This document shows, one piece after another, positions 54,884-64,000 of a stretch of 64,000 nucleotides of DNA. Made by a program: the position numbers and the translations under genes. Where the stretch lies: the NCBI GenBank assembly GCA_024663395.1, contig JANFAH010000023.1:744001-808000 (forward strand). Reading direction: 5' to 3'. Source of the stretch: Pisolithus tinctorius. Taxonomy: Eukaryota > Basidiomycota > Agaricomycetes > Boletales > Pisolithaceae. A model generated the notes under the pieces. The model did no database searches. It was not told the DNA's origin and was given only the letters and a program-made list of their open reading frames with translations. Each line of letters starts with the position of its first letter. Position 1 is the stretch's first letter.

Positions 54884-57104
54884 TTATGCTTGTGGGGGAC
54901 GGGGGGGAAGTGCGGACGACGATGCAGATGATAATGCGGATGATGATGGGATTAAGCAGTTATCGCCCAAGCCGTAAATACTGCGAGGATTTTTCGGAAT
55001 AAGACGGAGGACGATAGGCAAACGACCGAAGTTATCGAAGAATGACTGCACGTAAAATAACACAAGCCGTTTTTCCACTGCCCAAACACGCGCCGGTGAG
55101 GCTGACGATGGAAGTGAGGTTCCCAAATCCGGCAGAAACCCTGGCCACGAAGCGAGCAGCATCCGGAACCTCTCGACATATTCCAGCTTCGTTTGGGGTT
55201 CTAGTGAGGCCAGACCTTGATCCTTAACCGGGAAGGGTTCGGCGAACATGGTAAGCTCCGAATCTCCCGGGAAGATCTGCATAAAAATTTAGTAAATGGA
55301 TTCTTTTGAGGTGCAAGGCAAAAACTTACCTGACGGACTTGGTCCAGCCGCTCAGATTCCACATTCGACCAGAGGGCGGGCACCAGCAGACGGTCCAAGG
55401 CAACCAGCTCGAAGCGGAAATTATGCTCGTACAGGTCCCAGAGAATCTTGCCCTTTGTTGCCGAGTCGATGGTAGCGAGGTCTGCGAGACCAATTGTAAT
55501 GTCGCGGAACTGCACATGACTCGGTACATCATGCTGAACCTTCACGAACTCCGGACCAAAGATATCAGCAGCTTCACGTATTTGGTTCCCAGAAAAACTG
55601 ATCGAAATGCAGTCGGAATCGTGTTAAGATAATCGCGCCACAAACGGGGAATGACGGGGGACGCATCCGAAGCAGCAGTCGCGTGATCCAACCTGCTCGG
55701 GCCACCAACCAATTCCGGAGGTACCTCTGCCTCCTCCGAGGACTCGCCTCTCATAAATAGCGCGGGGTGAGGGAAAAAATACGCGATTTTGGGCACACTG
55801 GCATGAATTCTCTTGGGGTCCTTGTTGACGTCAGTAAGCGCAGTGTGCCACGAGTAAATGTGAGCGGGGAAGGCAGGATCATCAAAATCCTGCGGCAAGT
55901 CGACGTTCGGAGCGGTGGAAGTCTTGGCCTTCTTCGAACCTGCAGAATTATCTGAGCAGATAGTTGTAAGCGTAAAGATCTCGATCAGTAACGAAACACC
56001 CACAAGGACCGCTGCGATGTTTAGCCCTATCCGTTCTGACAACTCCCGAGGCAGAGCCGGGCGTGCTGGAACTCGCGGTATTCAAGGCCATTGAGCCGGA
56101 GGTTGTGGGAGTCGACGCCGCGGGACTTGGTTCTGGCCAGGCGCCGCAAATTGCTCAAGGCCACTACTGGAGCTTCGCGGGTGTGGACATGCATAGGATC
56201 GCCAGGGTAATACCACCTAGCGTTCCACTTGAGCATTTGGCCGACCTCGAATTCATCTGGGGTAGTGATAATGCCTTCCGGGCGTGTAATGTCGACCTCG
56301 CGATGTATCTTCATATCCTTTGGCACTAACTCCGGCTTCCAGACTAGCCATACGGGGGATGCGTGCTTCAAAAAGTCGCTCGCAGACATCAGGATCCGTG
56401 GTACAATGCACCCATCCAACGCTGTTTGCATTAAAAAATGGGCCAGAAGGGGGGGTAATTTTTATCTCAAGGGAGTCTACCATAGCGGTAAATATCCAGA
56501 CAAAGACGTTGGAAGAGCGCGGACTAGGACCACCGTATCACGGAAGGTGAATGGGAGTTGCTATGGAATTGTCAACTATTGAAATATCAGACAACGAGAT
56601 ATCATACCTTCAGGACGCATGAGAGACCTTCGACATTGCCTAATCCATATGTGCACCCGGAGAGGTCCCTCGTCGTCAGGGTCTTTGGTGCCAGTTCTTC
56701 GCCCGTTCTTCTAGTCGTTTATACAAGATCTCTAGATGCTTCCACTTGTCCGGATGAACCCTACCAACCCTGAACGCCGATCCTCTCTCCAAGGCGAAGT
56801 CTTCCGGCACATTCCTGATGTTCCACCACATCCAAGACCACGTCGGGTCGTCCCGATAGACTGCATGTCGATGGATACATCCAGCCCACATATAACGCTC
56901 GGCATATAGTTGAGGCACTGGAAACAGTCGATGTGCCGAATCGGCCGTCGCGGCAGAGCATGATTGTCTTCCCCTCGAAGAGAAACGGTTCGGGAACGAA
57001 GTCGGCATTAGGAGAGGTGATCCAGTGGTCGTTATATTTCGCGAGAACGCGTGCGTCGAAGGCACCATAATTCCCTGAAAGAGAATGCATTGGTTATGAG
57101 CCAC
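54884..57104 (-). pseudogene. Mushroom-expanded protein family of unknown function, one likely frameshift
   Basis: Minus-strand exons run from about 57086 (GNYGAFDARVLAKYNDHW, VPEPFLFEGKTIMLCRDG) through YAERYMWAGCIHRHAVYRDD and FALERGSAFRVGRVHPDKW. They continue with DFLKHASPVWLVWKPELVP, VGQMLKWNARWYYPGDPMH, IYSWHTALTDVNKDPKRI, SPVIPRLWRDYLNTIPTAF, ATKGKILWDLYEHNFRFELV and LYVERFRMLLASWPGF-like text to a stop at 54884. Small introns with GT-AG ends separate the blocks. The second exon region contains a hydrophobic segment (AAVLVGVSLLIEIFTLT). I recall this family as large in agaricomycetes, function unknown. One base is out of frame near 56925 between GRFGTSTV and PQLYAERY, so this copy may be inactive. 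Confidence 0.6.
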
Positions 57105-57529
57105 ATTAGGTTAATAATAGAGCGCACCATCGCCCGGTTGGGTTGCTGCTATGACCTGTTGAGCGCGTTCTTGAGGCATATCGATCCTATAAATGAAATA
57201 AGAACTGAAATATGTAGCGTCTTAGTACGGATTCCACCACAGGGTCAATAAAAACGTACCCAGGAGATAAGGAGGCATTCGAAGGGGGGAGGAGTTAAAT
57301 AAAGCAATACGGCTATAGTAGAATTGTTGAAGTGCGCCCTGGCACCGAGTCGGAGTACCAGCCCACGACATGGAGTCACATCATCCAATGTTCCTCCGAC
57401 AACACTAGCGTTGCTGATATCTGTGAGACCGTCAAGGGGGAGATAAATGAGAACAAAAAAGTGGATCACGCACCTACACGGTATATAGAACCTTGCACCC
57501 TGTGAAGATTTCATGCACAGATGCAGGCA
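57105..57529. other. CpG-rich spacer, no supported gene
   Basis: This is upstream of the minus-strand gene. It may include its first exon or promoter, but I cannot place a start with confidence. Confidence 0.3.
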
Positions 57530-57720
57530 CACAGTCTTCAACGCCCCGAGTTGCGCTATGCAAGGTAGCGCCTCCACGAAATGGAGTCTCGTCCGCACGA
57601 CTGGTACCTACGAGCACGCCAAGTTTACTGAGATAGGCACCAAACCTATCTCAGCGCTCGAAGGGCACCAAACCCTTCGAATCCTGGCGGAGGAACGCGC
57701 CAAACGTTCCTCTCCATGAC
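57530..57720 (-). repeat. Multi-hairpin repeat, copy 1 (reverse orientation)
   Basis: Three adjacent stem-loops share the loop TTTGGTG or TTTGGCG when read on the minus strand: stems AGATAGG, CGAAGGG and GAGGAACG pair with their complements across 7-nt loops. The preceding block (CTTCAACGCCCCGAGTTGCG) matches the reverse complement of 58355-58385. With copy 2 it forms an inverted repeat around about 470 bp, as in a foldback or MITE-like element. Confidence 0.75.
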
Positions 57721-58189
57721 ACGAATTGATAAAAAGAAAGAGGAATAAAGAAGAAACTTACCTGAGGCAATAGCGTGAAGGCGGTCGTGGATTAAGACGC
57801 GTGGATCGTTTGAAGGGCTTGCAAAAGAAGTGCGACAAGTGCAGTGAGCACGTGATCATTACCGCATTAAGTCAGAGCTGACTTAGCACAGAGAAATTTG
57901 CTGGCGGTGCGCACGGACTATTTGGTGGTGGCGGTGCCGTGGGCAACGTTGCGATGCCGCCGGTATGCAGTCAGGTTACGCATGCGGGGTGGGCTAATTG
58001 GTGCCTTAACCTAATATATAACATATGTTGTAATATGCCCCCGCGTTCAATTCAAACCAGAGTCCCGGAGGAAATACCGACAAATTAATTGTCATAGGTG
58101 TGTACTTAGTAACCAAACATACACAATGTTAACACGTTCGCACACTTGTTTCCCTTCTCCACTTTCCACTCTCCACTCTCCACTCTCGT

Positions 58190-58390
58190 CGTTAATCCTT
58201 CGCCAGGGGAACGCTTGGTGCGTCCCCTACCAAGCGTCAGGGGCTTGGTGCCCTTGACGGCTCTCGAAGGCTTGGAGCCTTCGAGAGTCGTCTTGGTATG
58301 GATTGGCTGTCGGTCGCGCGGACGAGACTCCATCTCATGGAGGCGCTACTTCGTATAGCGCAACTCGGGGCGTTGAAGACTGCCAGCTTT
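58190..58390 (+). repeat. Multi-hairpin repeat, copy 2
   Basis: Consecutive stem-loops are GGGGAACG/CGTCCCC with loop CTTGGTG, CGTCAGGGG/CCCTTGACG with the same loop, and a perfect 11-bp stem CTCTCGAAGGC/GCCTTCGAGAG with loop TTGGA. GCGCTACTTCGTATAGCGC follows as a further hairpin. Confidence 0.8.
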
Positions 58391-58439
58391 CCTTGGCTAC
58401 CCTGGAGTCCATCTTTTACTTCCCAAAGGAGACTCAGCT

Positions 58440-59420
58440 GTTCACGTTACCCGCTGGTGAGTTCGAGGCTTGCGTCTCCCCTAGACGTTAATCAAGTTTC
58501 TCTTCGCTTTCTCAAACTTCCTGATCAACGCTACATTCTCTCCGTCACCTGTTAAGGCCGACATTTCTCCTTGGCTGCCTCCATCTCCGCCTTCTTCTGA
58601 GACAAGACTTCGTTCACTTTGCCCGCTGGTGAGTTCAAGGTTTGCGTCTCCCTTCCTTAGCTGATCTCCAATCGTCTTTGTATAGGGACGCTAATCGGGT
58701 TTCTCTTGCTCACTTTCTTACTTTCCTGGTTAAGGCAGTGTTCTCTCCGTTATCTATCAAGGCCGATGGTTTTCCGTGGCTACCCCCAGCTCCGCCTTGT
58801 CCATCTGAGACAAGACTCCGTTCACTTTTCCCGCTGGTGAGTTCGAGGCTTGCGTCTCCCCCTTCCTTCGCTGATCTCCGATCGTCTTTGTATAGGGACG
58901 CTAATCGGGTTTCTCTTGCTCGCTTTCTTACTTTCCTGGTTAACGCAGCGTTCTCTCCGTTATCTATTAAGGCCGATGGTTTGCCGTGGCTACCCCCAGT
59001 TCCATCTTCTCCTTCCAATACTAGAGTCTTTTCAATTTGCCCGCCGGTGAGTTCGAGGCTTGCGTCTCTCCTTCCTTCGCTGATCTCCAACCGCCTTTGT
59101 GTGGAGACGCTAATCAGGTTTATCTTGTTCGCTTTCTTACTTTCATGGTCAACGGTACGTTCTCTTCGAACATCTATTACGCCAGGGGAACGTTTGGTGC
59201 GTCCCCTACCAAGGGCCAGGGGCTTGGTGCCCTTCGCAGCTCTCAAAGGCTTGGAGCCTTCGAAAGTCATCTTGGTATGGATATACCCTAAACTCTACCT
59301 TTTTGTTTCCCGAGGATATTCCGTTCATTTTACAAGCTGGTGAGTTTGAGGCTCGCTTGTTTTTTCAGTTCCTGATCCCCGATTACTCCTGTGTAGGGAT
59401 GCTAATTAAGTCTTCCCGTC
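58440..59420 (+). repeat. Tandem exon-like repeat of about 210 bp, five copies
   Basis: The marker G(C/A)CTGGTGAGTTC-type block starts at 58453, 58625, 58833, 59043 and 59336. Complete units have a donor (GTGAGT), a 57-nt intron-like segment ending TATAG (58629-58685), and a 151-nt exon-like segment (58686-58836, 58896-59046). The unspliced frame stays open over three units (58642-59343) because 210 is a multiple of three, giving a repeated DANRVSLARFLTFLV segment. Spliced, the 151-nt segments would shift frame. Whether it encodes protein is undecided. Confidence 0.7.
59165..59290 (+). repeat. Multi-hairpin repeat, copy 3
   Basis: The same order of hairpins as copy 2 (GGGGAACG...CGTCCCC, AGGGGC...GCCCTT, AAGGC...GCCTT) is inserted within the tandem exon-like repeat, lengthening that unit to about 293 bp. 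Confidence 0.75.
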
Positions 59421-60300
59421 CTTCCTAGTGTTGTCTCCGCTTCCGTCATGGTGAGCCGCGAACGAGTAAGTGTTTAGCCTTTGCATCTATTCCGTTAGTT
59501 ATATTCTTTACCTGGGGCGTACAATGATCCGTTTAACGAGAGTGCAATTACAACATTCCTACAGACCGTGCATGCAGGATTCACCGAGGCGGATCCTACG
59601 TGTTATTCCATGGCTGCTAACAAATGGGGAAGAAGAACCTTCTGTTGGAGATCCGCCTATCGACTTACAATATTGTCTGTGTTTCTTTCCCTCTCCCTTC
59701 CATTCCTCGTCTCACTATGTGCCAGCCACCCTCACTCGATAATGGGCGAAGCATAAGCGCCATCAACCTAAGTGCGTGTTTTTCTAACCACTGTCTGATA
59801 GCTAACGTTCAAGGGTTATGCAGGCGCTCTAATCACTATTGTTTCGCATCTCGAATTGAGCGCAGTCGATGCTGCCACCCTTGCTGACATCTTACTTTCG
59901 AGATCCCAGCGTGAAGGTGGGCGCTTTTCCAAGACTTTTGTTCCTTGACAGTAATCATCTCCCATAGCACCATCATTTCCGTCGAGTTTGGCTCCCTCAA
60001 CGTCGTCATCCTGTCAGGAGGGCACCGCTGCGGTCCCTTTCCTCCCCTTTTCCCCCATCGGCGTGGAGGTCCCCACTCCCCCCGTATCAATACATCTGAC
60101 ATCCGCCGACACCCCTGACTCCGCCACTGTTCTCGTCCGCGGACATCTGGACGTGGAACCAAGTGATCCGTCCCTGGCGGACGAGTGTTGGCATACTTCG
60201 ACCGGAGTATTTTTCACGGTGACCCTGTAAACATACCTGTTTTGTATAAAGCTTTGCTTTTTTATTTTTTATTTGGCTCAAGTGTAACCAACAACACGAC
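59421..60300 (+). other. Possible coding exons of an unassigned gene
   Basis: Near 59830-59940 a plus-strand frame reads LELSAVDAATLADILLSRSQ, and 60130-60230 reads VEPSDPSLADECWHTSTGVF ending at a stop. Both look protein-like but I cannot connect them or name a family. Confidence 0.3.
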
Positions 60301-60434
60301 TACTAACGGATTTTCTACCTGGTGCAGGTAAGTGGAGATATCGCAAATACAAAGGTTTCAAGATCGGGACCCTTTCATCATGTACGTGTTGTTACTGACC
60401 TGCATCCGTTCTCGCCCCTACCGTTTGGCGCGGT

Positions 60435-61060
60435 TGTCCACAAGAGTTGAGGGCTTGGCGCCCTTGGGGGTTTGGAGCCTTCGAAGGTTCTCGTCGATTG
60501 CGTCTACGAGACCCTCGGGAACAGAGTCATGGCATTGTCCGAGCCTTTCCGTTCACCGTCGTCGCACGTGTATCATATTACTAAGTGGTACGTATTCCTT
60601 CTGTCTTGGTTATTGCTTCTTCCTTACTGTTCTCTTGCTGTTCCGGCATTTACCGATGTTTTCGATGTCGATCGCACGCATGAAACCCACACGAACAGAG
60701 CTCATCTTCCGAGGCTCTCCGTTTACCACCGTTGCACACGTATTCCATTACCAAGTGGTACGTGTTCCCTCCGTTTTGGGCCTTCAGGGGTTCGAGTCTC
60801 CGCTTATTAGCGATGTATTTCCTCCGTTTTCGTTATTACATCTTCCATTCAGCTCCTTCCCCTGTCTCGGCATTCACCATGGTTCGTTCTTGGGGGGGGG
60901 GGTTTGGTCCTTCAAGGGTTTGTTGTGCAGGTTCGTTTTCGATCGCATGCACGAGACCCGCGCGAACAGAGTCCGAATTGTTCAAGTCTCTGTTCACTAC
61001 CATTGCATGCGTATGTTATTACGAAGTGGTACATACTCTCTCTGTATTGATTATTGCATA
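60435..61060 (+). repeat. Three-fold exon-like repeat, with a hairpin copy at its left edge
   Basis: Three related blocks centre on GA(A)ACC...GAACAGAG(T/C)C near 60506, 60684 and 60952. Each is followed about 75 bp later by AAGTGGTAC(G/A)T, where a GTACGT donor could lie. The peptide form is MHETRANRV or THETHTNRA. A shortened multi-hairpin copy (GGGCTTGGCGCCC, GGTTTGGAGCC) sits at 60446-60490. Confidence 0.6.
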
Positions 61061-61300
61061 TTCCTTATGGTTCGTTCCACCTGGTACTTATCACGATACG
61101 GCATGACACCAATCTTCTTTTCTGATATTTTCCTTTTGTTCCACTCGCTACTCATGTAATAACCGCAAGCGTCATTATTCCATCGCAACAAGCCGCCATT
61201 TTACCGAATAACTCCATGGGTTTTTTTATATCAGGTAAGGCATGGCTTTACTTAAATACCTCATCTGACCGCTTTTCCCCTCCTCTCCCATCGTTCTTGA

Positions 61301-63850
61301 CATGCCTCGTGCGCCGAAAAGTGTTGACCAAGTCGCGGATGACTCTACGGATTTGCACACCCGGGTTCTTCGAAACCGCAAAATCCCCACCACCAAGATG
61401 GCTCCTCCACCAGAGGTAAGTTATCTTGTCACCGTCGATCCCATCTGACCCCTGCCTTCACAGATCAAAAAAGACAAGCCCAAGCCCTGGCACGCGGTGC
61501 AACCGCCTGAAGGATGGGAAGAACATATGTTTGGTCTCCGTGACAGGAGGAGATCACTCACTCCTAGTGTTTCTGTGTCCTCCCAAAATTCTACTACCCC
61601 GATCTTGCAGGAAGACCAGGTCGAGGGCGCTCCGATGGAGGAGGATACTGGTGAGGCTGAGGCAGAGGCTGAGGCTGAGGCTGAGGAGGTTTGAGGTCAA
61701 CGTTCCTGCTGACGAGGGCAGTCAACGTCCTGATGATGGGGCTAGTCAACTTCCAGACGATGAAGGTTCGTTTTTTTTTGAATATTTTTCTCATTCTCTC
61801 ACAGTTCTGTAGATGTTGCGTTGTTATATCCTTGACTCCGGGGTTTGGTGCCCCCCCCTTCTCTCATCTGACTGTGGGTTCGGTGCCCAATGGTCTAAAG
61901 CTAGGCGCTTTGGATCCTCATGAGAGTCGCCAAGTGTCCTGTGTCATTTTCACTTCTTTTCTAGACACTTTGTTATCCTTTGATGTGTCTTTTGTCGCAC
62001 TGCAATGCATTCTCTTCCGATATTGACATGTTCATAGTAGATCAGGATGATTCTGAATCATCACTTCCTCCATCTTCGCCACCAGCTGAAGACTCCAGTT
62101 CCGACGCTGAGGATGAGTTTCCCCCACGTCGTCCTGGTCGCCGTGTGGAACACAAACCTAAAAGCAAGGGCAAAAGTAGGGCTATGGATATTGATGACAG
62201 TGATATAGTGAGTCAGGATGATCATGAACATGCCCGGAACGCGAAATTTAGGAAGACTGGGAACTTGTCCCATGCCGCTCTCGATGAGATACGTGACTTC
62301 GCGACCGAAGTCAAGGCAAAAGCAGAAGAACTTGGACGTCGACACGGCAAGTCTCCTCGTGACATCCTTGTCGCTGCTGGGCTCAGTGTCAAACCATCTC
62401 ACACGAAGCTCAACGAGGCCAACCTCTTCCGCTCGTGGTATTGGGCCACCCAACCAAAACCTGATGGCGGTATGCATGCCCTTGTCACATACTCTTTTAT
62501 AACATTCTTCCAGCCGACCGAAACATGGTCAACAATATCATTATGGCGGAGTACAATCAACTCATGAAAGATATCCCCAAAGACGACACCGCGGCAAGAA
62601 AGGAGAAGTTGAAGGCCGTTTATGAATGGAGCGAGAGCTCCTCAGCAGTGCCCGCTAACAAATCAGTCAAGTCCATCGCAGTCAGAGTCCACAACGTGAA
62701 GACGCAGTTCTCCGGATTGGTAAGTGGTTGTAAGTGGGTGGGTGGGTGGCAGATCTTACCGTCGAGCAGGCTGAAGCGTGGTCGACTCTTGAAGACATTG
62801 AAATTGCTGGAGTTGTGATGTATGTTGGACAAGACCCTGCAGGACGCCAGACCTCTGGCATATTTGGTGGTTCCGATATCATACGAAAGTACATCAATGA
62901 TCGTGCCATTGATGTTCGGGGACTTATGGACAAGTACACCGCAATATTTAAGTAAGTGATGTTACACATATCTTACTCGGACTCATTGCAATTAGGTGTC
63001 TCAGGGATGGTAATGGTACTGAGGCTGGGTTATTAAGGACGAGTGCTTCTGCCAGTTCAGCTCCGGCATTGGAGTTGCGTTGTCGAATGAAGGAGATACC
63101 AAGAGATCGCAACCGTCGGGTATTTGGATCTATGATGAAGGAGAAGTTGATAACGGCGCTCCAAGATCTACGCAGTACGTATTTCTGGTATTCCGTATAT
63201 TCTCTTCTAAGTGTCTTCCCATAAGCGACCCGTGGGGTCGAAGTTGGTGATCCCCAGAAAATCATTTGGCAGCGGCTTCTTGAGTTTGTTAGGAGGAACT
63301 CTCTCGTCATAATCAACTGGCCGCTTGGGGTGCCTCCACCGGGCCCTGGTTTTGAGTACAAGAAACTCAAAGCTGACGCTCTCCGCCAACTTGTGGTACC
63401 TTATCTGCGGAGAAAGCTAGGCTCGATGTACGATGGACAATCTGATGACGACGATGACGAGAAAAATGATCGTCTGGATGGTGTGCCAGAGGTTGAAATC
63501 AAACCCTGGAATGAAGGTATTGCGTACATTTTTTGTCTAACTCATCGCTGACCGTTTTTGCAGATGTCATCAGCATAAGGGATGTACACCCATTAAAGGG
63601 AGAGATCGCACTGGTCAAGGCTCCTGATGGCACGGTTTTGCGCAAGGTGTCTGACGATCCTGAGTGGCAGAAGTCCCGCGAAGAAGAGGATCCAGGTATG
63701 GCGGCACATCATGCACAGAGCGGAATCCCATTTCCATCGCGCAAGCGGCCTCGTGTGGAGGTGACGGATAATGACACAGTTCCTCGTGAGGTGAGTCAAT
63801 CCACTCAACCTCTGGTGTCCACTAATGCTCCCCAAGGCTTCACGCTCTGA
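61301..63850 (+). pseudogene. Multi-exon agaricomycete protein of unknown function, one frame break
   Basis: ATG at 61301 (MPRAPKSVDQVADDSTD); exon 1 ends 61415 at GTAAGT and exon 2 starts 61464 (IKKDKPKPWHAVQPPEGWEE). Later exons give acidic text (QDDSESSLPPSSPPAEDSSS), then GNLSHAALDEIRDFATEVKA, DILVAAGLSVKPSHTK, FRSWYWATQPKPDGG, TLEDIEIAGVVMYVGQDPAG, RRVFGSMMKEKLITALQDL, PGFEYKKLKADALRQLVVPY and HPLKGEIALVKAPDG, ending at TGA 63848-63850. Introns with GT-AG ends fit six junctions. In exon 2 the GAGGCT microsatellite (61649-61690) is followed by a stop, while the acidic continuation (FEVNVPADEGSQRPDD) is one base out of frame, suggesting a slippage frameshift. A hairpin-repeat relic lies in the intron at 61767-62037. 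I recall the family as common in mushrooms; function unknown, possibly transposon-linked. Confidence 0.6.
61835..61940 (+). repeat. Multi-hairpin repeat relic in an intron
   Basis: GGGGTTTGGTGCCCCCC, GGGTTCGGTGCCCA and GCGCTTTGGATCC are degenerate versions of the TTGG-loop hairpins at 58190 and 59165, in the same order. Confidence 0.6.
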
Positions 63851-64000
63851 CCGCCAAATGCCCCTGCATGACGAAGGCAGGGATGCATGCCCCATTGCTG
63901 GCGACCGCGGTGTAGTGATTTACCCTGCCGCATTTTGGTCGAAACTAACAGGCGACATGCACAGGATGCACTTCGTGACCCACCAGCACACACAAGCCGC
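63851..64000. other. Window end, no feature supported
   Basis: The sequence is CpG-rich. No motif can be assigned. Confidence 0.3.

Noticed and set aside
57530..58390. A complete MITE bounded by the two hairpin copies
   Set aside because: I found no clear target duplication at the outer edges, and copies 3 to 5 occur singly.

Overview
The window is fungal nuclear DNA, almost certainly from an agaricomycete (mushroom-forming basidiomycete). The evidence is the 50-60 nt GT-AG introns, two KDZ transposases with the basidiomycete CxC1/CxC2 cysteine clusters, a DUF6570-type Helitron, a remnant that looks like a TET/JBP-family dioxygenase, and two multi-exon families of unknown function that I recall as expanded in mushrooms. 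It is a transposon-dense, heterochromatin-like tract with few host genes. No tRNA, rRNA or CRISPR was seen.

Layout. 1-8.7 kb: decayed KDZ transposase (minus), a decayed partner gene (plus) and a TET/JBP-like remnant (minus). 9.8-15.8 kb: a GGGCC-core tandem array split by a 4.1-kb LTR element (11344-15477, 4-bp duplication CCGC) that encodes only Gag. 15.9-18.0 kb: a broken mitochondrial phosphatidylserine decarboxylase (PSD1) gene. 17.9-23.8 kb: a decayed Helitron. 27.3-29.1 and 35.2-37.0 kb: a 1.85-kb inverted pair with TG...CA ends. 29.6-30.9 kb: a frameshifted F-box-like gene. 31.9-33.6 kb: a complete Tc1-type transposon with one nonsense codon. 33.6-45.9 kb: a second, inverted GGGCC-core array split by a 9.7-kb minus-strand LTR retrotransposon (34658-44359, duplication GCAG). 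That element holds a gag remnant, a copia fragment, an ERG26 sterol-dehydrogenase fragment and an eight-copy degenerate module. 46.9-47.8 kb: a 901-bp solo LTR (duplication ATTCC). 48.7-50.7 kb: a satellite of 64-bp hairpin monomers. 50.8-54.6 kb: an apparently intact, spliced CxC1-type KDZ transposase. 54.9-64 kb: CpG-rich DNA with two multi-exon genes of unknown function, multi-hairpin repeats and tandem exon-like repeats.

A theme links the parts. Base composition splits sharply. CpG-poor blocks are 1-11.3, 17.9-46.9 and 48-53.7 kb. CpG-rich blocks are the Gag-only element, PSD1 and 54-64 kb. In the CpG-poor blocks nearly every difference between repeat copies is CG versus TG or CA, and many premature stops are CGA to TGA. 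The array cores collapse to perfect palindromes if each TG/CA pair is read as an ancestral CG. This is the footprint of C5-methyl-CpG deamination (or a RIP-like CpG process). It sits beside relics of the KDZ plus TET/JBP association known from mushroom genomes. The two LTR elements share a primer-binding site, a 3' junction and a 4-bp duplication length, and both lie inside the same array family.
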